A stretch of DNA of 8,564 nt from an uncultured Clostridia bacterium (lineage in GTDB: Bacteria; Bacillota; Clostridia; TANB77; CAG-465): positions 1 to 8,564 of the forward strand of contig CARYZD010000016.1 in assembly GCA_949106495.1 (NCBI GenBank), read 5' to 3'. Shown here in pieces: positions 1 to 6,457 of this stretch (its first letter is position 1; each line of letters begins with the position of its first letter). The notes below the pieces were generated by a model. That model saw only the letters and a list, made by a program, of their open reading frames with translations. It was not told the DNA's origin and did not search any database. The translations under genes and the position numbers were made by a program.

Positions 1-17
1 CGCTGAAAGCTTTACTG

Positions 18-44
18 AACCCCCAGACTATCTGGGGGTTTTCT
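18..44 (+). terminator. GC-rich intrinsic terminator of an upstream + strand gene
   Basis: The arms CCCCCAGA (20-27) and TCTGGGGG (31-38) pair perfectly around a 3-base loop. Two A-T pairs (18-19 with 39-40) extend the stem, and TTTTCT follows. The T-run lies only on the + strand side, so it should end a + strand transcript entering from the left. That gene lies outside the window, apart from perhaps its last codons. The stem is far richer in GC than anything else here. Confidence 0.75.
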
Positions 45-50
45 AAATAC

Positions 51-83
51 AAAAAAATAGGTAATGAATACATTACCTATTTT
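51..83. terminator. AT-rich bidirectional terminator-like hairpin
   Basis: A perfect 13-bp stem (54-66 with 71-83) has an AATA loop at 67-70. The left flank is a run of A and the right flank is T-rich, so the hairpin has a U-tract on either strand. It could back up the terminator at 18-44 and also stop minus-strand read-through from the large surface-protein gene. Terminator function is inferred from structure only. Confidence 0.6.
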
Positions 84-136
84 GATTTTAATTATGTATT
101 ACTCATATAAAAAAATTCTTTAATTAAACAATAATT

Positions 137-165
137 TTAAAAAGCTTTTTAAGTTGTATATACAA
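137..165. repeat. Two adjacent perfect palindromes
   Basis: TTAAAAAGCTTTTTAA (137-152) and TTGTATATACAA (154-165) are each exact reverse complements of themselves and are separated by one base. They could be operator-like sites for dimeric regulators or small cruciforms. In AT-rich DNA short palindromes also arise by chance, and no adjacent gene start makes an operator obvious. Confidence 0.35.
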
Positions 166-173
166 GTATTTAT

Positions 174-243
174 AATGCTCTTAAACTTAGTAATTGCAAT
201 ACTTTGAGGGTAACTTTGGGTCGTAAAATTATGAGCATTTTTT
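174..243 (+). other. Possible structured RNA element with terminal U-run
   Basis: AATGCTC (174-180) pairs with GAGCATT (233-239), and T continues to 243, so a + strand transcript would have a closing stem followed by a U-run. Inside, CTTAGTA (186-192) can pair with TACTTTGAG (200-208) with a two-base bulge, around an ATTGCAA loop. A near-direct repeat, ACTTTGAGGGT (201-211) and ACTTTGGGT (213-221), lies next to it. I match it to no riboswitch or small-RNA family I know. A 7-bp closing stem could be chance. Confidence 0.2.
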
Positions 244-257
244 AAGAATATTTTGTC

Positions 258-294
258 AAAAAAAGAGACATAATTATATTACTAATTATATCTC
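258..294 (-). terminator. Intrinsic terminator of the giant LPXTG gene
   Basis: On the minus strand a 12-bp stem (294-283 with 276-265), containing one G-U wobble and a 6-base loop (277-282), is followed by seven T (264-258). It begins 8 bases after the TAA stop at 304-302. In the + orientation the wobble becomes a C-A mismatch and the T-run is absent, so the element is directed to the minus-strand gene. Confidence 0.85.
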
Positions 295-301
295 GCTTAT
301 T

Positions 302-3300
302 TTAGTTGTTAACTTTATTTTTTATTATAAATCTTGCAATTATAATCAAACTAATTCCTATAATTGTAAATATTACTTTTCCCATTCCACCTGTTACTGG
401 TAATTTTAATTTTAATCTATCTGTAGCTATTATATTTTGTTCTTTTAAATCTTTTGTTATTTCTACTTCTATTGCATTTTTTGAAAGTTCATACCCTTCA
501 GGTGCTTTTGTTTCTGTTATTCTGTATTTTCCAACTAATAATTCTGTAAATTCTGCTATACCTTTTCCTTCTGTTGTCTTTTCAATAACTGTAAAGTTTT
601 CATCTATTGTATCATCCTCTGTTAGTTTTTCTATCTTAAATGTTGCACCACTTAAATATTTTGTATTATCTTTTTTATCTACCTTTGTTATTGTTATTTT
701 TCCTTTTACTAAGCTATATACATATACTACTTCTATTTGTTCTTCTTGCATTGTTCCTTTGGCATTTTCTGGTACTACTTTTATTTCATATTCTTCAAAC
801 TCTTTTTTATCTGTTTCATATTCATCATCTATTCTTCCATTTAATATTTCTGGTTCTACTAAATCTACTCCTTCTTCAGTTTGATGTTTTACTATTATAC
901 TTGTTACCTTCTTTACAAATCCTACATTTACATTTGATACTGTTATTTCTGGTAAATCTATTGAATCAAGTTTTGTTATCTCATCTGTTTCTCTTGCCTC
1001 TATATTAAACTTACTATTTATCTTACTATTTGTTCCTATTTCTTTTTCTGTTATTCCATAACTTGAATCAAATACTACTACTTGTATATAATATTTTCCT
1101 TTTGGTAGATTCTCAAATTTATAGTATCCTTTTTCATCTGTTCTTACACTTGATACTTTATTTCCATTTACATCTGTTACTTGATTTCCCAAACTATCTG
1201 TTAACGATAACTCAATATTTTTTAATACTTCTTCTCCATCATCTTTTACACCATTAGCATTTACATCTTCCCATGCTATTCCTTCTATTTTTCTTTCTAC
1301 TACTTGACTTACTACATTACTTGTTGTTATTTCCTCTGTAGCTTTATATACTTGTGCTGTTGCACTATTTACATACTTATCTAATCCTTTATTATTCTCT
1401 GTTTTTAAGTATACGTCTATTGTTACTTTCCCTTGCGCTCCTACTTCTCCTTTTACCGCTATTGCTGTTGCATTTTGTTTTATATTTTCACTAATTACAG
1501 TATTCCACCCAAGGCCTAAGTTTTCGTCTTTACTTGTTACATTTCTTGATTCCTCATCATTTGTATATAGTATTTGTAAATTATTGTTGGCTAATTTATT
1601 TCCATTTCCATCTTCTTGTATTACCATAATTCTATCTAATGTATATGTTCCTGTATAATTTGTGCCTCTTGTGTCCCCATTATATGGTAATATATCTAGT
1701 AACTGAAAATCTGGTATTGTTTCATCTGTATTATTTTTATATGATAATGTAAAATGTATTTCTCCATTTTTCTCTATTACTGGTGTATTCATTGTTTTAT
1801 ATAATCTATGTGATGATAGGTTTGTTATTTGTATTGTATTAGTTGCTGTTCTTTTAGTAATAATCGTGTTGCCAATTAAATCGTTATCTGCAGATATTAC
1901 AGCTATATTTTCATATTGTATTCCATTGGAAGTTTCAGCATAAATATTTGCATCAAAAGTAATTGGTTCTATTTTTTCTCCAACTGTACAATTATATATC
2001 TTCCACACTAGAGTCGTTGTTCCATTATCATTTTCTGTTATTTCTGGATCTCCATAATTTGAACTTCCTGGTACATATGTTAGCCTATTTGGTAACGTAT
2101 CTGTAATTGTTACAGTTACACCGCTTATATTTGGCACTTTAGTTACATCTGGATTTGTTAGCGATGGTGTTATTTTATATGTTACTGTATTTTCATTTTT
2201 ACCTAAATCATAATTTACTTTATTGTAACCATTATTATCTATAGTTTCTAAAGTAATTCCCTGATTTGCTCCTACTACAAGAATTGTTTGCCCATAGACA
2301 CAGCCACCATTATGTGTTCCAGAAATTATCTCTCCATTTTCATCATATTCTGTTTTTATATAATTTTGATGTTCTGCTTTCCATGTTTCTTTTGGATATT
2401 CTATACCTTTATTTTTTATATTATATATGCTTCTATCTATTGTATCTATCCACATTTTTGTACTTTGTGTTAGTCCATATGTTTGACCAATAGTAGCAGT
2501 ATCTTTTATTTTAGCAGGAAAATATGTATAATTATTGTCTCCTGATGAAACAGCTAAATTTCCATCAATTGATTCGTAAAATACACCTATACAAATATCT
2601 CCTTCTGGTATATCTTCCATATTTTCATATACTATCATATCTTCTATATCTGCATTATTCATTTCTTGTTGAGAGCTCCAATTTGTTCCATCTGGCTTTG
2701 TAACATAATATACATTAAATCTCATAGATCCATGAAAAGATCTAACTTTATATTTTTTACCATCACTATAAGTAGTTGGTTCTATTAAATCTCCATCAAA
2801 TTTTACAAATTTTTCTGCTGTATATATATCATAATCATTTGCAACTGATATATTAAATTTGGTCATAATTTCTATACTTTGTCCTATATAAGCATAACCA
2901 TCTCCTGTCATGCCTGTACTACTTAGTAGCTTTCCATTTAGTCCTCTTATAGAAATATTATGAGTATAGGTACCTTTTTTATATATTACATGTTGAATTT
3001 TGTTAGAATCATCTGACGCTATCACTTGATTATTAGTAACATTATTTGAAACTGATGTTGATAAAAAATTACTATCTGATACTGTCAAATAATAGTTTCT
3101 ATCTTCAATAATTGTAGCTTCTTTATCTGGTACAAATATTTGAAAATAAGATGTATTAAAATATCCAATATTAGAAGTATATTGTATTGATGTATGTGGT
3201 GCTCCATTATAGTCATATTGATATATAGGGAACTCTCCATCAAAGCTATAATCTGATATTGTAACGCTTATTTTACTTCCATTTTGTATCATTTTAATAT

Positions 3301-4336
3301 TTCCAGAATTATATACACTATCTTTCCTCAATTCAGTTTTTATACCATATGGCAAACCATAATTATATCTATGATATTGATTTCCCCAACTCATTGGTCT
3401 ACCTACTATATTTCCAGATATAGGTGCATCTGGCGTTAAATTACTCACATTTACTTTATAATTCCATAAAATTGGAGTACATTCATCTGTTATATCTTCA
3501 AGAGTAATGCTTCCACTAAAAGTACTTCTCTCAAGTTTTAAATCTATATCAAAAGTAATATCTCCTTTAGGGTATTCTATTCCTTTTAATCCTTTGGAAA
3601 CATCAGTATTATATAGTTGTAATCCCAATCCATAACCATACATTCTTCCTGAAACATCACCTTCACCGTAATCTACTGTTACTTTATTTGCTAAATTTCC
3701 ATTACGTAATAATACTACATTATATCTAGGTGCTGCACTTACAATTGTCTTTTCTGGTATAGTTACAACATAATTATCTTCATTATTTCCCATAAGCCAT
3801 GTTTTTATTGTTGGTTGAAATTCTATTCCATTTGCTGCTCCATATAACTTAGCTACAAAAATTAATGACTGTTTTCCTGGTACTGTAATACCTATATTAC
3901 TCATTTGATAATATCCACTAATAGTTAGACCATTTTCTGATACCTTAACATTTTCTATCCATTCCATAGAATCCAAATCCCACTCTATAGTTTTAGATGT
4001 AAATACATCTGGCAATGTTGCTTCAAAATATATTCTCCCACCTGTATAGCTATTTGATGAATGGTCATTTAATACAAATGTATTTTCTATAGTCCATGTT
4101 ACTTGGTCAAATGAACGTACAATATTATTATCTTCGCCTGAATCATTTCCAGGCTCATCATTATCATCCCATGGGCCTGTTCCTGTTTTTGTTTGTATTA
4201 CTTGTGCAGAAGAAATTCTTGCTCCGTTGTTTGGCAATTCTTCTGTTGCATTTACCTTATTTATACTAATTGCTGTTATAAAAAATAATAGTATAAATAT
4301 CAATATTTTAATTTTAAGTTGTTTTTTACATTTCAT
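302..4336 (-). CDS. Giant LPXTG wall-anchored adhesin-like protein (SdrD B / MucBP / SpaA domains)
   Basis: This 1344-residue protein is predicted to be exported and covalently attached to peptidoglycan by a sortase. Residues 1-30 form a signal peptide (basic start, hydrophobic 9-25, likely cleavage after VNA at 28-30). An acidic, Asp/Asn-rich motif follows (about 56-77), then about 600 residues I do not recognise. Residues about 710-820 resemble DUF11 / isopeptide-forming fimbrial domains (ITDTLPNRLTYVPGS), with a weaker second copy at about 850-1010. An SdrD B-like domain (about 1016-1142) carries a calcium-loop motif, DVNANGVKDDGEE (1024-1036). MucBP-like (about 1145-1208) and SpaA/Cna-B-like (about 1211-1308) domains follow. 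In the latter, Lys1218 and Glu1275 of ETKAPEGY are candidate isopeptide residues. The C-terminus has LPVTG (1312-1316), a hydrophobic stretch and a basic tail. The ATG start is supported by GGTGAG just upstream and by the signal peptide. An adhesion role is inferred; the ligand is unknown. Confidence 0.9.
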   Translation of the reverse strand: MKCKKQLKIKILIFILLFFITAISINKVNATEELPNNGARISSAQVIQTKTGTGPWDDNDEPGNDSGEDNNIVRSFDQVTWTIENTFVLNDHSSNSYTGGRIYFEATLPDVFTSKTIEWDLDSMEWIENVKVSENGLTISGYYQMSNIGITVPGKQSLIFVAKLYGAANGIEFQPTIKTWLMGNNEDNYVVTIPEKTIVSAAPRYNVVLLRNGNLANKVTVDYGEGDVSGRMYGYGLGLQLYNTDVSKGLKGIEYPKGDITFDIDLKLERSTFSGSITLEDITDECTPILWNYKVNVSNLTPDAPISGNIVGRPMSWGNQYHRYNYGLPYGIKTELRKDSVYNSGNIKMIQNGSKISVTISDYSFDGEFPIYQYDYNGAPHTSIQYTSNIGYFNTSYFQIFVPDKEATIIEDRNYYLTVSDSNFLSTSVSNNVTNNQVIASDDSNKIQHVIYKKGTYTHNISIRGLNGKLLSSTGMTGDGYAYIGQSIEIMTKFNISVANDYDIYTAEKFVKFDGDLIEPTTYSDGKKYKVRSFHGSMRFNVYYVTKPDGTNWSSQQEMNNADIEDMIVYENMEDIPEGDICIGVFYESIDGNLAVSSGDNNYTYFPAKIKDTATIGQTYGLTQSTKMWIDTIDRSIYNIKNKGIEYPKETWKAEHQNYIKTEYDENGEIISGTHNGGCVYGQTILVVGANQGITLETIDNNGYNKVNYDLGKNENTVTYKITPSLTNPDVTKVPNISGVTVTITDTLPNRLTYVPGSSNYGDPEITENDNGTTTLVWKIYNCTVGEKIEPITFDANIYAETSNGIQYENIAVISADNDLIGNTIITKRTATNTIQITNLSSHRLYKTMNTPVIEKNGEIHFTLSYKNNTDETIPDFQLLDILPYNGDTRGTNYTGTYTLDRIMVIQEDGNGNKLANNNLQILYTNDEESRNVTSKDENLGLGWNTVISENIKQNATAIAVKGEVGAQGKVTIDVYLKTENNKGLDKYVNSATAQVYKATEEITTSNVVSQVVERKIEGIAWEDVNANGVKDDGEEVLKNIELSLTDSLGNQVTDVNGNKVSSVRTDEKGYYKFENLPKGKYYIQVVVFDSSYGITEKEIGTNSKINSKFNIEARETDEITKLDSIDLPEITVSNVNVGFVKKVTSIIVKHQTEEGVDLVEPEILNGRIDDEYETDKKEFEEYEIKVVPENAKGTMQEEQIEVVYVYSLVKGKITITKVDKKDNTKYLSGATFKIEKLTEDDTIDENFTVIEKTTEGKGIAEFTELLVGKYRITETKAPEGYELSKNAIEVEITKDLKEQNIIATDRLKLKLPVTGGMGKVIFTIIGISLIIIARFIIKNKVNN

Positions 4337-4340
4337 ACAC

Positions 4341-4346
4341 TCACCA
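4341..4346 (-). promoter_or_regulatory. Ribosome binding site of the giant LPXTG gene
   Basis: On the minus strand GGTGAG lies close to the ATG (4336-4334). The spacing is short for a strong site, which may limit translation. The ATGs just upstream and just downstream in other frames run into stops within a few codons, which supports the chosen start. Confidence 0.5.
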
Positions 4347-4400
4347 TATTTCCTTTTTGTACACTATTATTTTATAATTAATTGTAACTTTTCTTAATGC

Positions 4401-4429
4401 ATTATAGTAAACTTTTATATATTTAAATC
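4401..4429 (-). promoter_or_regulatory. Candidate sigma-A promoter of the giant LPXTG gene
   Basis: A perfect TATAAT -10 box lies on the minus strand at 4406-4401. At 17 bases upstream the hexamer is GATTTA (4429-4424), a poor match to TTGACA. The predicted start near 4394 would give a leader of about 58 bases. The weak -35 suggests an activator, another sigma factor or low basal activity. A second AT-rich -10-like TATAAA lies closer to the gene, so the assignment is tentative. Confidence 0.4.
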
Positions 4430-4466
4430 ATTTATTTTATGCAGGTTTCTTTTATGTTACAGTCAC

Positions 4467-4478
4467 AAAAAAAAAAAA
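4467..4478. repeat. Run of 12 A between the phosphorylase and the LPXTG gene
   Basis: Twelve consecutive A on the + strand (T on the minus strand) lie between the phosphorylase terminator and the surface-protein promoter, about 60 bases upstream of the -10 box. No hairpin directly precedes it on the minus strand, so it does not look like an ordinary terminator U-tract. Homopolymers of this length are prone to slippage and can bend DNA. Confidence 0.8.
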
Positions 4479-4492
4479 TGTCATTATTATTA

Positions 4493-4529
4493 CAAAATAA
4501 AAATGAGCTCTATTATTTTAGAACTCATT
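4493..4529 (-). terminator. Intrinsic terminator of the phosphorylase operon
   Basis: On the minus strand a 10-bp stem (4529-4520 with 4511-4502), containing one G-U wobble, has an 8-base loop and is followed by a T-rich run, TTTTATTTT. It starts 9 bases after the TAA stop at 4541-4539. It separates the phosphorylase unit from the downstream surface-protein gene, which therefore has its own promoter. Confidence 0.8.
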
Positions 4530-4538
4530 CATTATTTA

Positions 4539-5930
4539 TTATAAACTTTTTTCATCTATTATATCTAATATATGTGGTTTACTTTGTAAGGCTTTTACAA
4601 CATCATTTTCTACATTATCTATATATATTGCATCTTCTATATATTCAAAAGCATCAGCAAATTTTTGTTTATCATTATATAATACAGTAAGAATAGTATC
4701 CCCTTCTTTAACTTTGTCTCCTACTTTTTTAACAAACTCAAATCCAACTGAATAGTCTATTTTGTCTTCTTTTTTGTTTCTTCCGCCACCAAGTGCTACA
4801 AGTGCTTCTCCAATTTTTTTACTATCAATAGAAACAATATATCCATCGGATTGAGCATGAATTTCTTTTAAGAAACGTACTTTATCGTCAAGCACAGGCA
4901 TATCTAAACTCATTCCTATCCAGTCCATATATACATTATATATATGGCCACCTTGAGCTTTAATTAATTCTATAAATTTGTCATAAGCTGCTCTTGAAGT
5001 TATAGCTTTTGTAATATCTGCTTTATTTTTCTCCATATCTTCACATACACCAGACATTTTTATCATCTGTGCTGCTATTTCATATACAACTTCTTTTAAA
5101 TCTCTTATTTCATCACTTGCAAGTGTTTCTTCATCAGATAAAAGAAAAGATATAACTTCTTTTATCTCTAAAGCATTCCCTACATTTCTTCCTAAAGGTT
5201 CACTCATAGATGTAATAACAGCTCTTGTTTCAACTCCTGCAAGTCTTCCAATCTTAACCATAGTTTTAGAAAGCTTCTTTGCATCTTCAAGTGTTTTCAT
5301 AAAAGCACCTGTTCCAACAGTTACTTCAAGTAGTATTTTATCTACTCCTGATGCAAGTTTTTTTGACATTATAGAAGAAGCTATTAAATCTATAGATTCA
5401 ACTGTTGCTGTTGTATCACGTAAAGCATATATTTTTTTATCTGCTACAGCAATCTCAGGACTTTGAGATATTAAACATACACCAATATCTTGTACTTGTC
5501 TTATAGCATCATTAATTGGAATATTTACATTATATCCTGTAATAGATTCTAGCTTATCTGCAGTTCCTCCAGTAAATCCAAGACCTCTACCACTCATTTT
5601 ACATACTCCAACACCTAAAGCTGCAACTATTGGTAACACAATAAGTGTAATTTTATCCCCAACGCCACCTGTAGAATGTTTATCTACTATATATTTACCA
5701 GGAATTTTTATACTTGTTAAATCTAATGTCTTAGCAGAATTTGCCATTGCAAATGTCAGATTTTTAAGTTCTTCATCTGTAAGCCCGTTTAAAAATATAG
5801 CCATTAATAATGCAGACATTTGATAATCTGGAATTTCTCCTTTACTGTATCCATTTACAAAAAATTCTATTTCTTCCCCTGTTAATTCTTGCTTATCTCT
5901 TTTTTTCTCTATTATTTCATACATTCTCAT
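4539..5930 (-). CDS. pdp: Pyrimidine-nucleoside / thymidine phosphorylase
   Basis: This cytoplasmic salvage enzyme splits thymidine, deoxyuridine or uridine with phosphate into free base and (deoxy)ribose-1-phosphate. The 463 residues begin with the family signature MRMYEIIEKKRD. They contain the phosphate-binding loop KHSTGGVGD (84-92), SGRGLGFTGGT (113-123), YALRD (168-172) and SSIMSKK (185-191). His85, Arg171, Ser186, Lys190 and Phe210 fall at the same numbers as the active-site residues I recall for E. coli thymidine phosphorylase, so it should be active. The usual GLGHTGG reads GLGFTGG here. The protein is about 20-30 residues longer than typical members, apparently at the C-terminus. 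AGAGGT lies about 11 bases before the ATG. It starts 25 bases after the small membrane protein gene, so the two are probably co-transcribed. Substrate preference (thymidine only or broad) cannot be read here, so deoA is an equally fair symbol. Confidence 0.93.
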   Translation of the reverse strand: MRMYEIIEKKRDKQELTGEEIEFFVNGYSKGEIPDYQMSALLMAIFLNGLTDEELKNLTFAMANSAKTLDLTSIKIPGKYIVDKHSTGGVGDKITLIVLPIVAALGVGVCKMSGRGLGFTGGTADKLESITGYNVNIPINDAIRQVQDIGVCLISQSPEIAVADKKIYALRDTTATVESIDLIASSIMSKKLASGVDKILLEVTVGTGAFMKTLEDAKKLSKTMVKIGRLAGVETRAVITSMSEPLGRNVGNALEIKEVISFLLSDEETLASDEIRDLKEVVYEIAAQMIKMSGVCEDMEKNKADITKAITSRAAYDKFIELIKAQGGHIYNVYMDWIGMSLDMPVLDDKVRFLKEIHAQSDGYIVSIDSKKIGEALVALGGGRNKKEDKIDYSVGFEFVKKVGDKVKEGDTILTVLYNDKQKFADAFEYIEDAIYIDNVENDVVKALQSKPHILDIIDEKSL

Positions 5931-5955
5931 AATTTATTTCTACCTCTCTTTTTAC

Positions 5956-6321
5956 TTATATTCTTACTTCTTTTGTCCATTGTTTTTCTTGTTCATCATT
6001 ACCTATGTATATAAGTTTACCTTGCTCAATTTTAAATTTAGACATATCTGTTTCAATAATATTTGGAATAACAGATTTTAATTCTATTCCACAAACATTA
6101 AAATTTTCATCACTATATCCTTCTGTCTGAGCTAACTGTGTTTTGTAGTCTTCAATTTCTAAGTAATATTCGTAAACATTAAGTTTAAAAGCCTCTTCTT
6201 GAACTTTATCTATCCCATTGTTATCAAAAATTCTACTAACAAATACTATTGCAAAGCTCATAACAGCTATTACTATAACAAATAATATCAAGCTCTTACC
6301 TGATTTTTTCTTATTTAACAT
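5956..6321 (-). CDS. Small single-pass membrane protein of unknown function (pilin-like layout)
   Basis: I do not recognise this 121-residue protein with confidence. It has a short basic N-terminus (LNKKKSGKS), one hydrophobic segment at about 11-30, and then a mostly polar, probably helical stretch (about 33-65). A small extracellular domain with a single Cys (77) follows, ending in GKLIYIGNDEQEKQWTKE. With positive charges inside, the C-terminal part should face outward. The layout resembles small pilin-like proteins, but the Gly-then-Glu(+5) cleavage signature of type IV prepilins is absent, so that is only a suggestion. The start is well supported: AAGGGG stands 7 bases before the ATG, with a good promoter just upstream. 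It is the first gene of a two-gene unit with the phosphorylase, 25 bases apart. No functional link between them is evident. Confidence 0.75.
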   Translation of the reverse strand: MLNKKKSGKSLILFVIVIAVMSFAIVFVSRIFDNNGIDKVQEEAFKLNVYEYYLEIEDYKTQLAQTEGYSDENFNVCGIELKSVIPNIIETDMSKFKIEQGKLIYIGNDEQEKQWTKEVRI

Positions 6322-6352
6322 ACAACCACCCCTTATATACTTCTATAATTTA

Positions 6353-6381
6353 ATACTACATTAAAAGTATACAATTTTCAA
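6353..6381 (-). promoter_or_regulatory. Sigma-A promoter of the membrane protein-phosphorylase operon
   Basis: On the minus strand TTGAAA (6381-6376) and TAGTAT (6358-6353) are separated by exactly 17 bases. Transcription should start near 6346, giving a leader of about 25 bases before the ATG at 6321. This is the best-spaced promoter in the window. No operator-like repeat is obvious beside it. Confidence 0.6.
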
Positions 6382-6386
6382 CAAAT

Positions 6387-6415
6387 TTCACAAAAATTTA
6401 ACTATTAAATATTCA
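6387..6415 (+). promoter_or_regulatory. Weak candidate promoter of asnB
   Basis: TTCACA (6387-6392) and TATTCA (6410-6415) are 17 bases apart on the + strand. The -35 is good but the -10 matches only partly. A start near 6422 would give a leader of about 36 bases, too short for a T-box or riboswitch. It lies back-to-back with the divergent promoter at 6353-6381, about 6 bases apart, so the two may compete for polymerase. Confidence 0.3.
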
Positions 6416-6445
6416 TAAAAAAGCAGTTGTATTAATATTATTAAA

Positions 6446-6453
6446 TGAGGTGA
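6446..6453 (+). promoter_or_regulatory. Strong ribosome binding site of asnB
   Basis: GAGGTGAT closely matches the 16S anti-Shine-Dalgarno complement and stands a few bases before the ATG at 6458. It fixes the start, which also places Cys directly after Met, as required in this family. Confidence 0.8.
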
Positions 6454-6457
6454 TATT

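Larger units (their letters stand above)
84..257. other. Intergenic stretch without a recognisable gene
   Basis: No open reading frame with a ribosome binding site is visible on either strand. The stretch holds two adjacent perfect palindromes (137-152 and 154-165) and an inverted repeat (174-180 with 233-239) enclosing about 52 bases that are less AT-rich than their surroundings, followed by a T-run. A TATAAT sequence at 171-176 lacks a good -35 box. I cannot assign a function. Confidence 0.5.

Noticed and set aside
1..301. CRISPR array or tracrRNA-like element
   Set aside because: There are several hairpins but no regularly spaced direct repeats and no cas-like gene in the window.
306..1257. 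Long open frames on the + strand rich in Leu, Phe, Ser and Tyr
   Set aside because: They are antisense shadows of the surface-protein gene. Their composition follows from the AT-rich complement, they lack ribosome binding sites, and the minus-strand frame has clear domains, signal peptide and anchor.
2266..2493. Two overlapping + strand frames (2266-2493 and 2288-2473)
   Set aside because: Both lie antisense inside the surface-protein gene, have no recognisable motif, and no ribosome binding site.
302..4336. Tandem identical repeats in the surface protein, as in many adhesins
   Set aside because: Reading the translation shows only divergent domain-level similarity (DUF11-like copies), not near-identical tandem repeats.
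4439..4690. Small + strand frame crossing the phosphorylase terminator
   Set aside because: It runs through the terminator and into the antisense of pdp, with no ribosome binding site and a low-complexity product.
6322..6457. T-box or riboswitch controlling asnB
   Set aside because: The divergent spacer is only 136 bases and the predicted asnB leader about 36, with no terminator hairpin or conserved T-box sequence visible.
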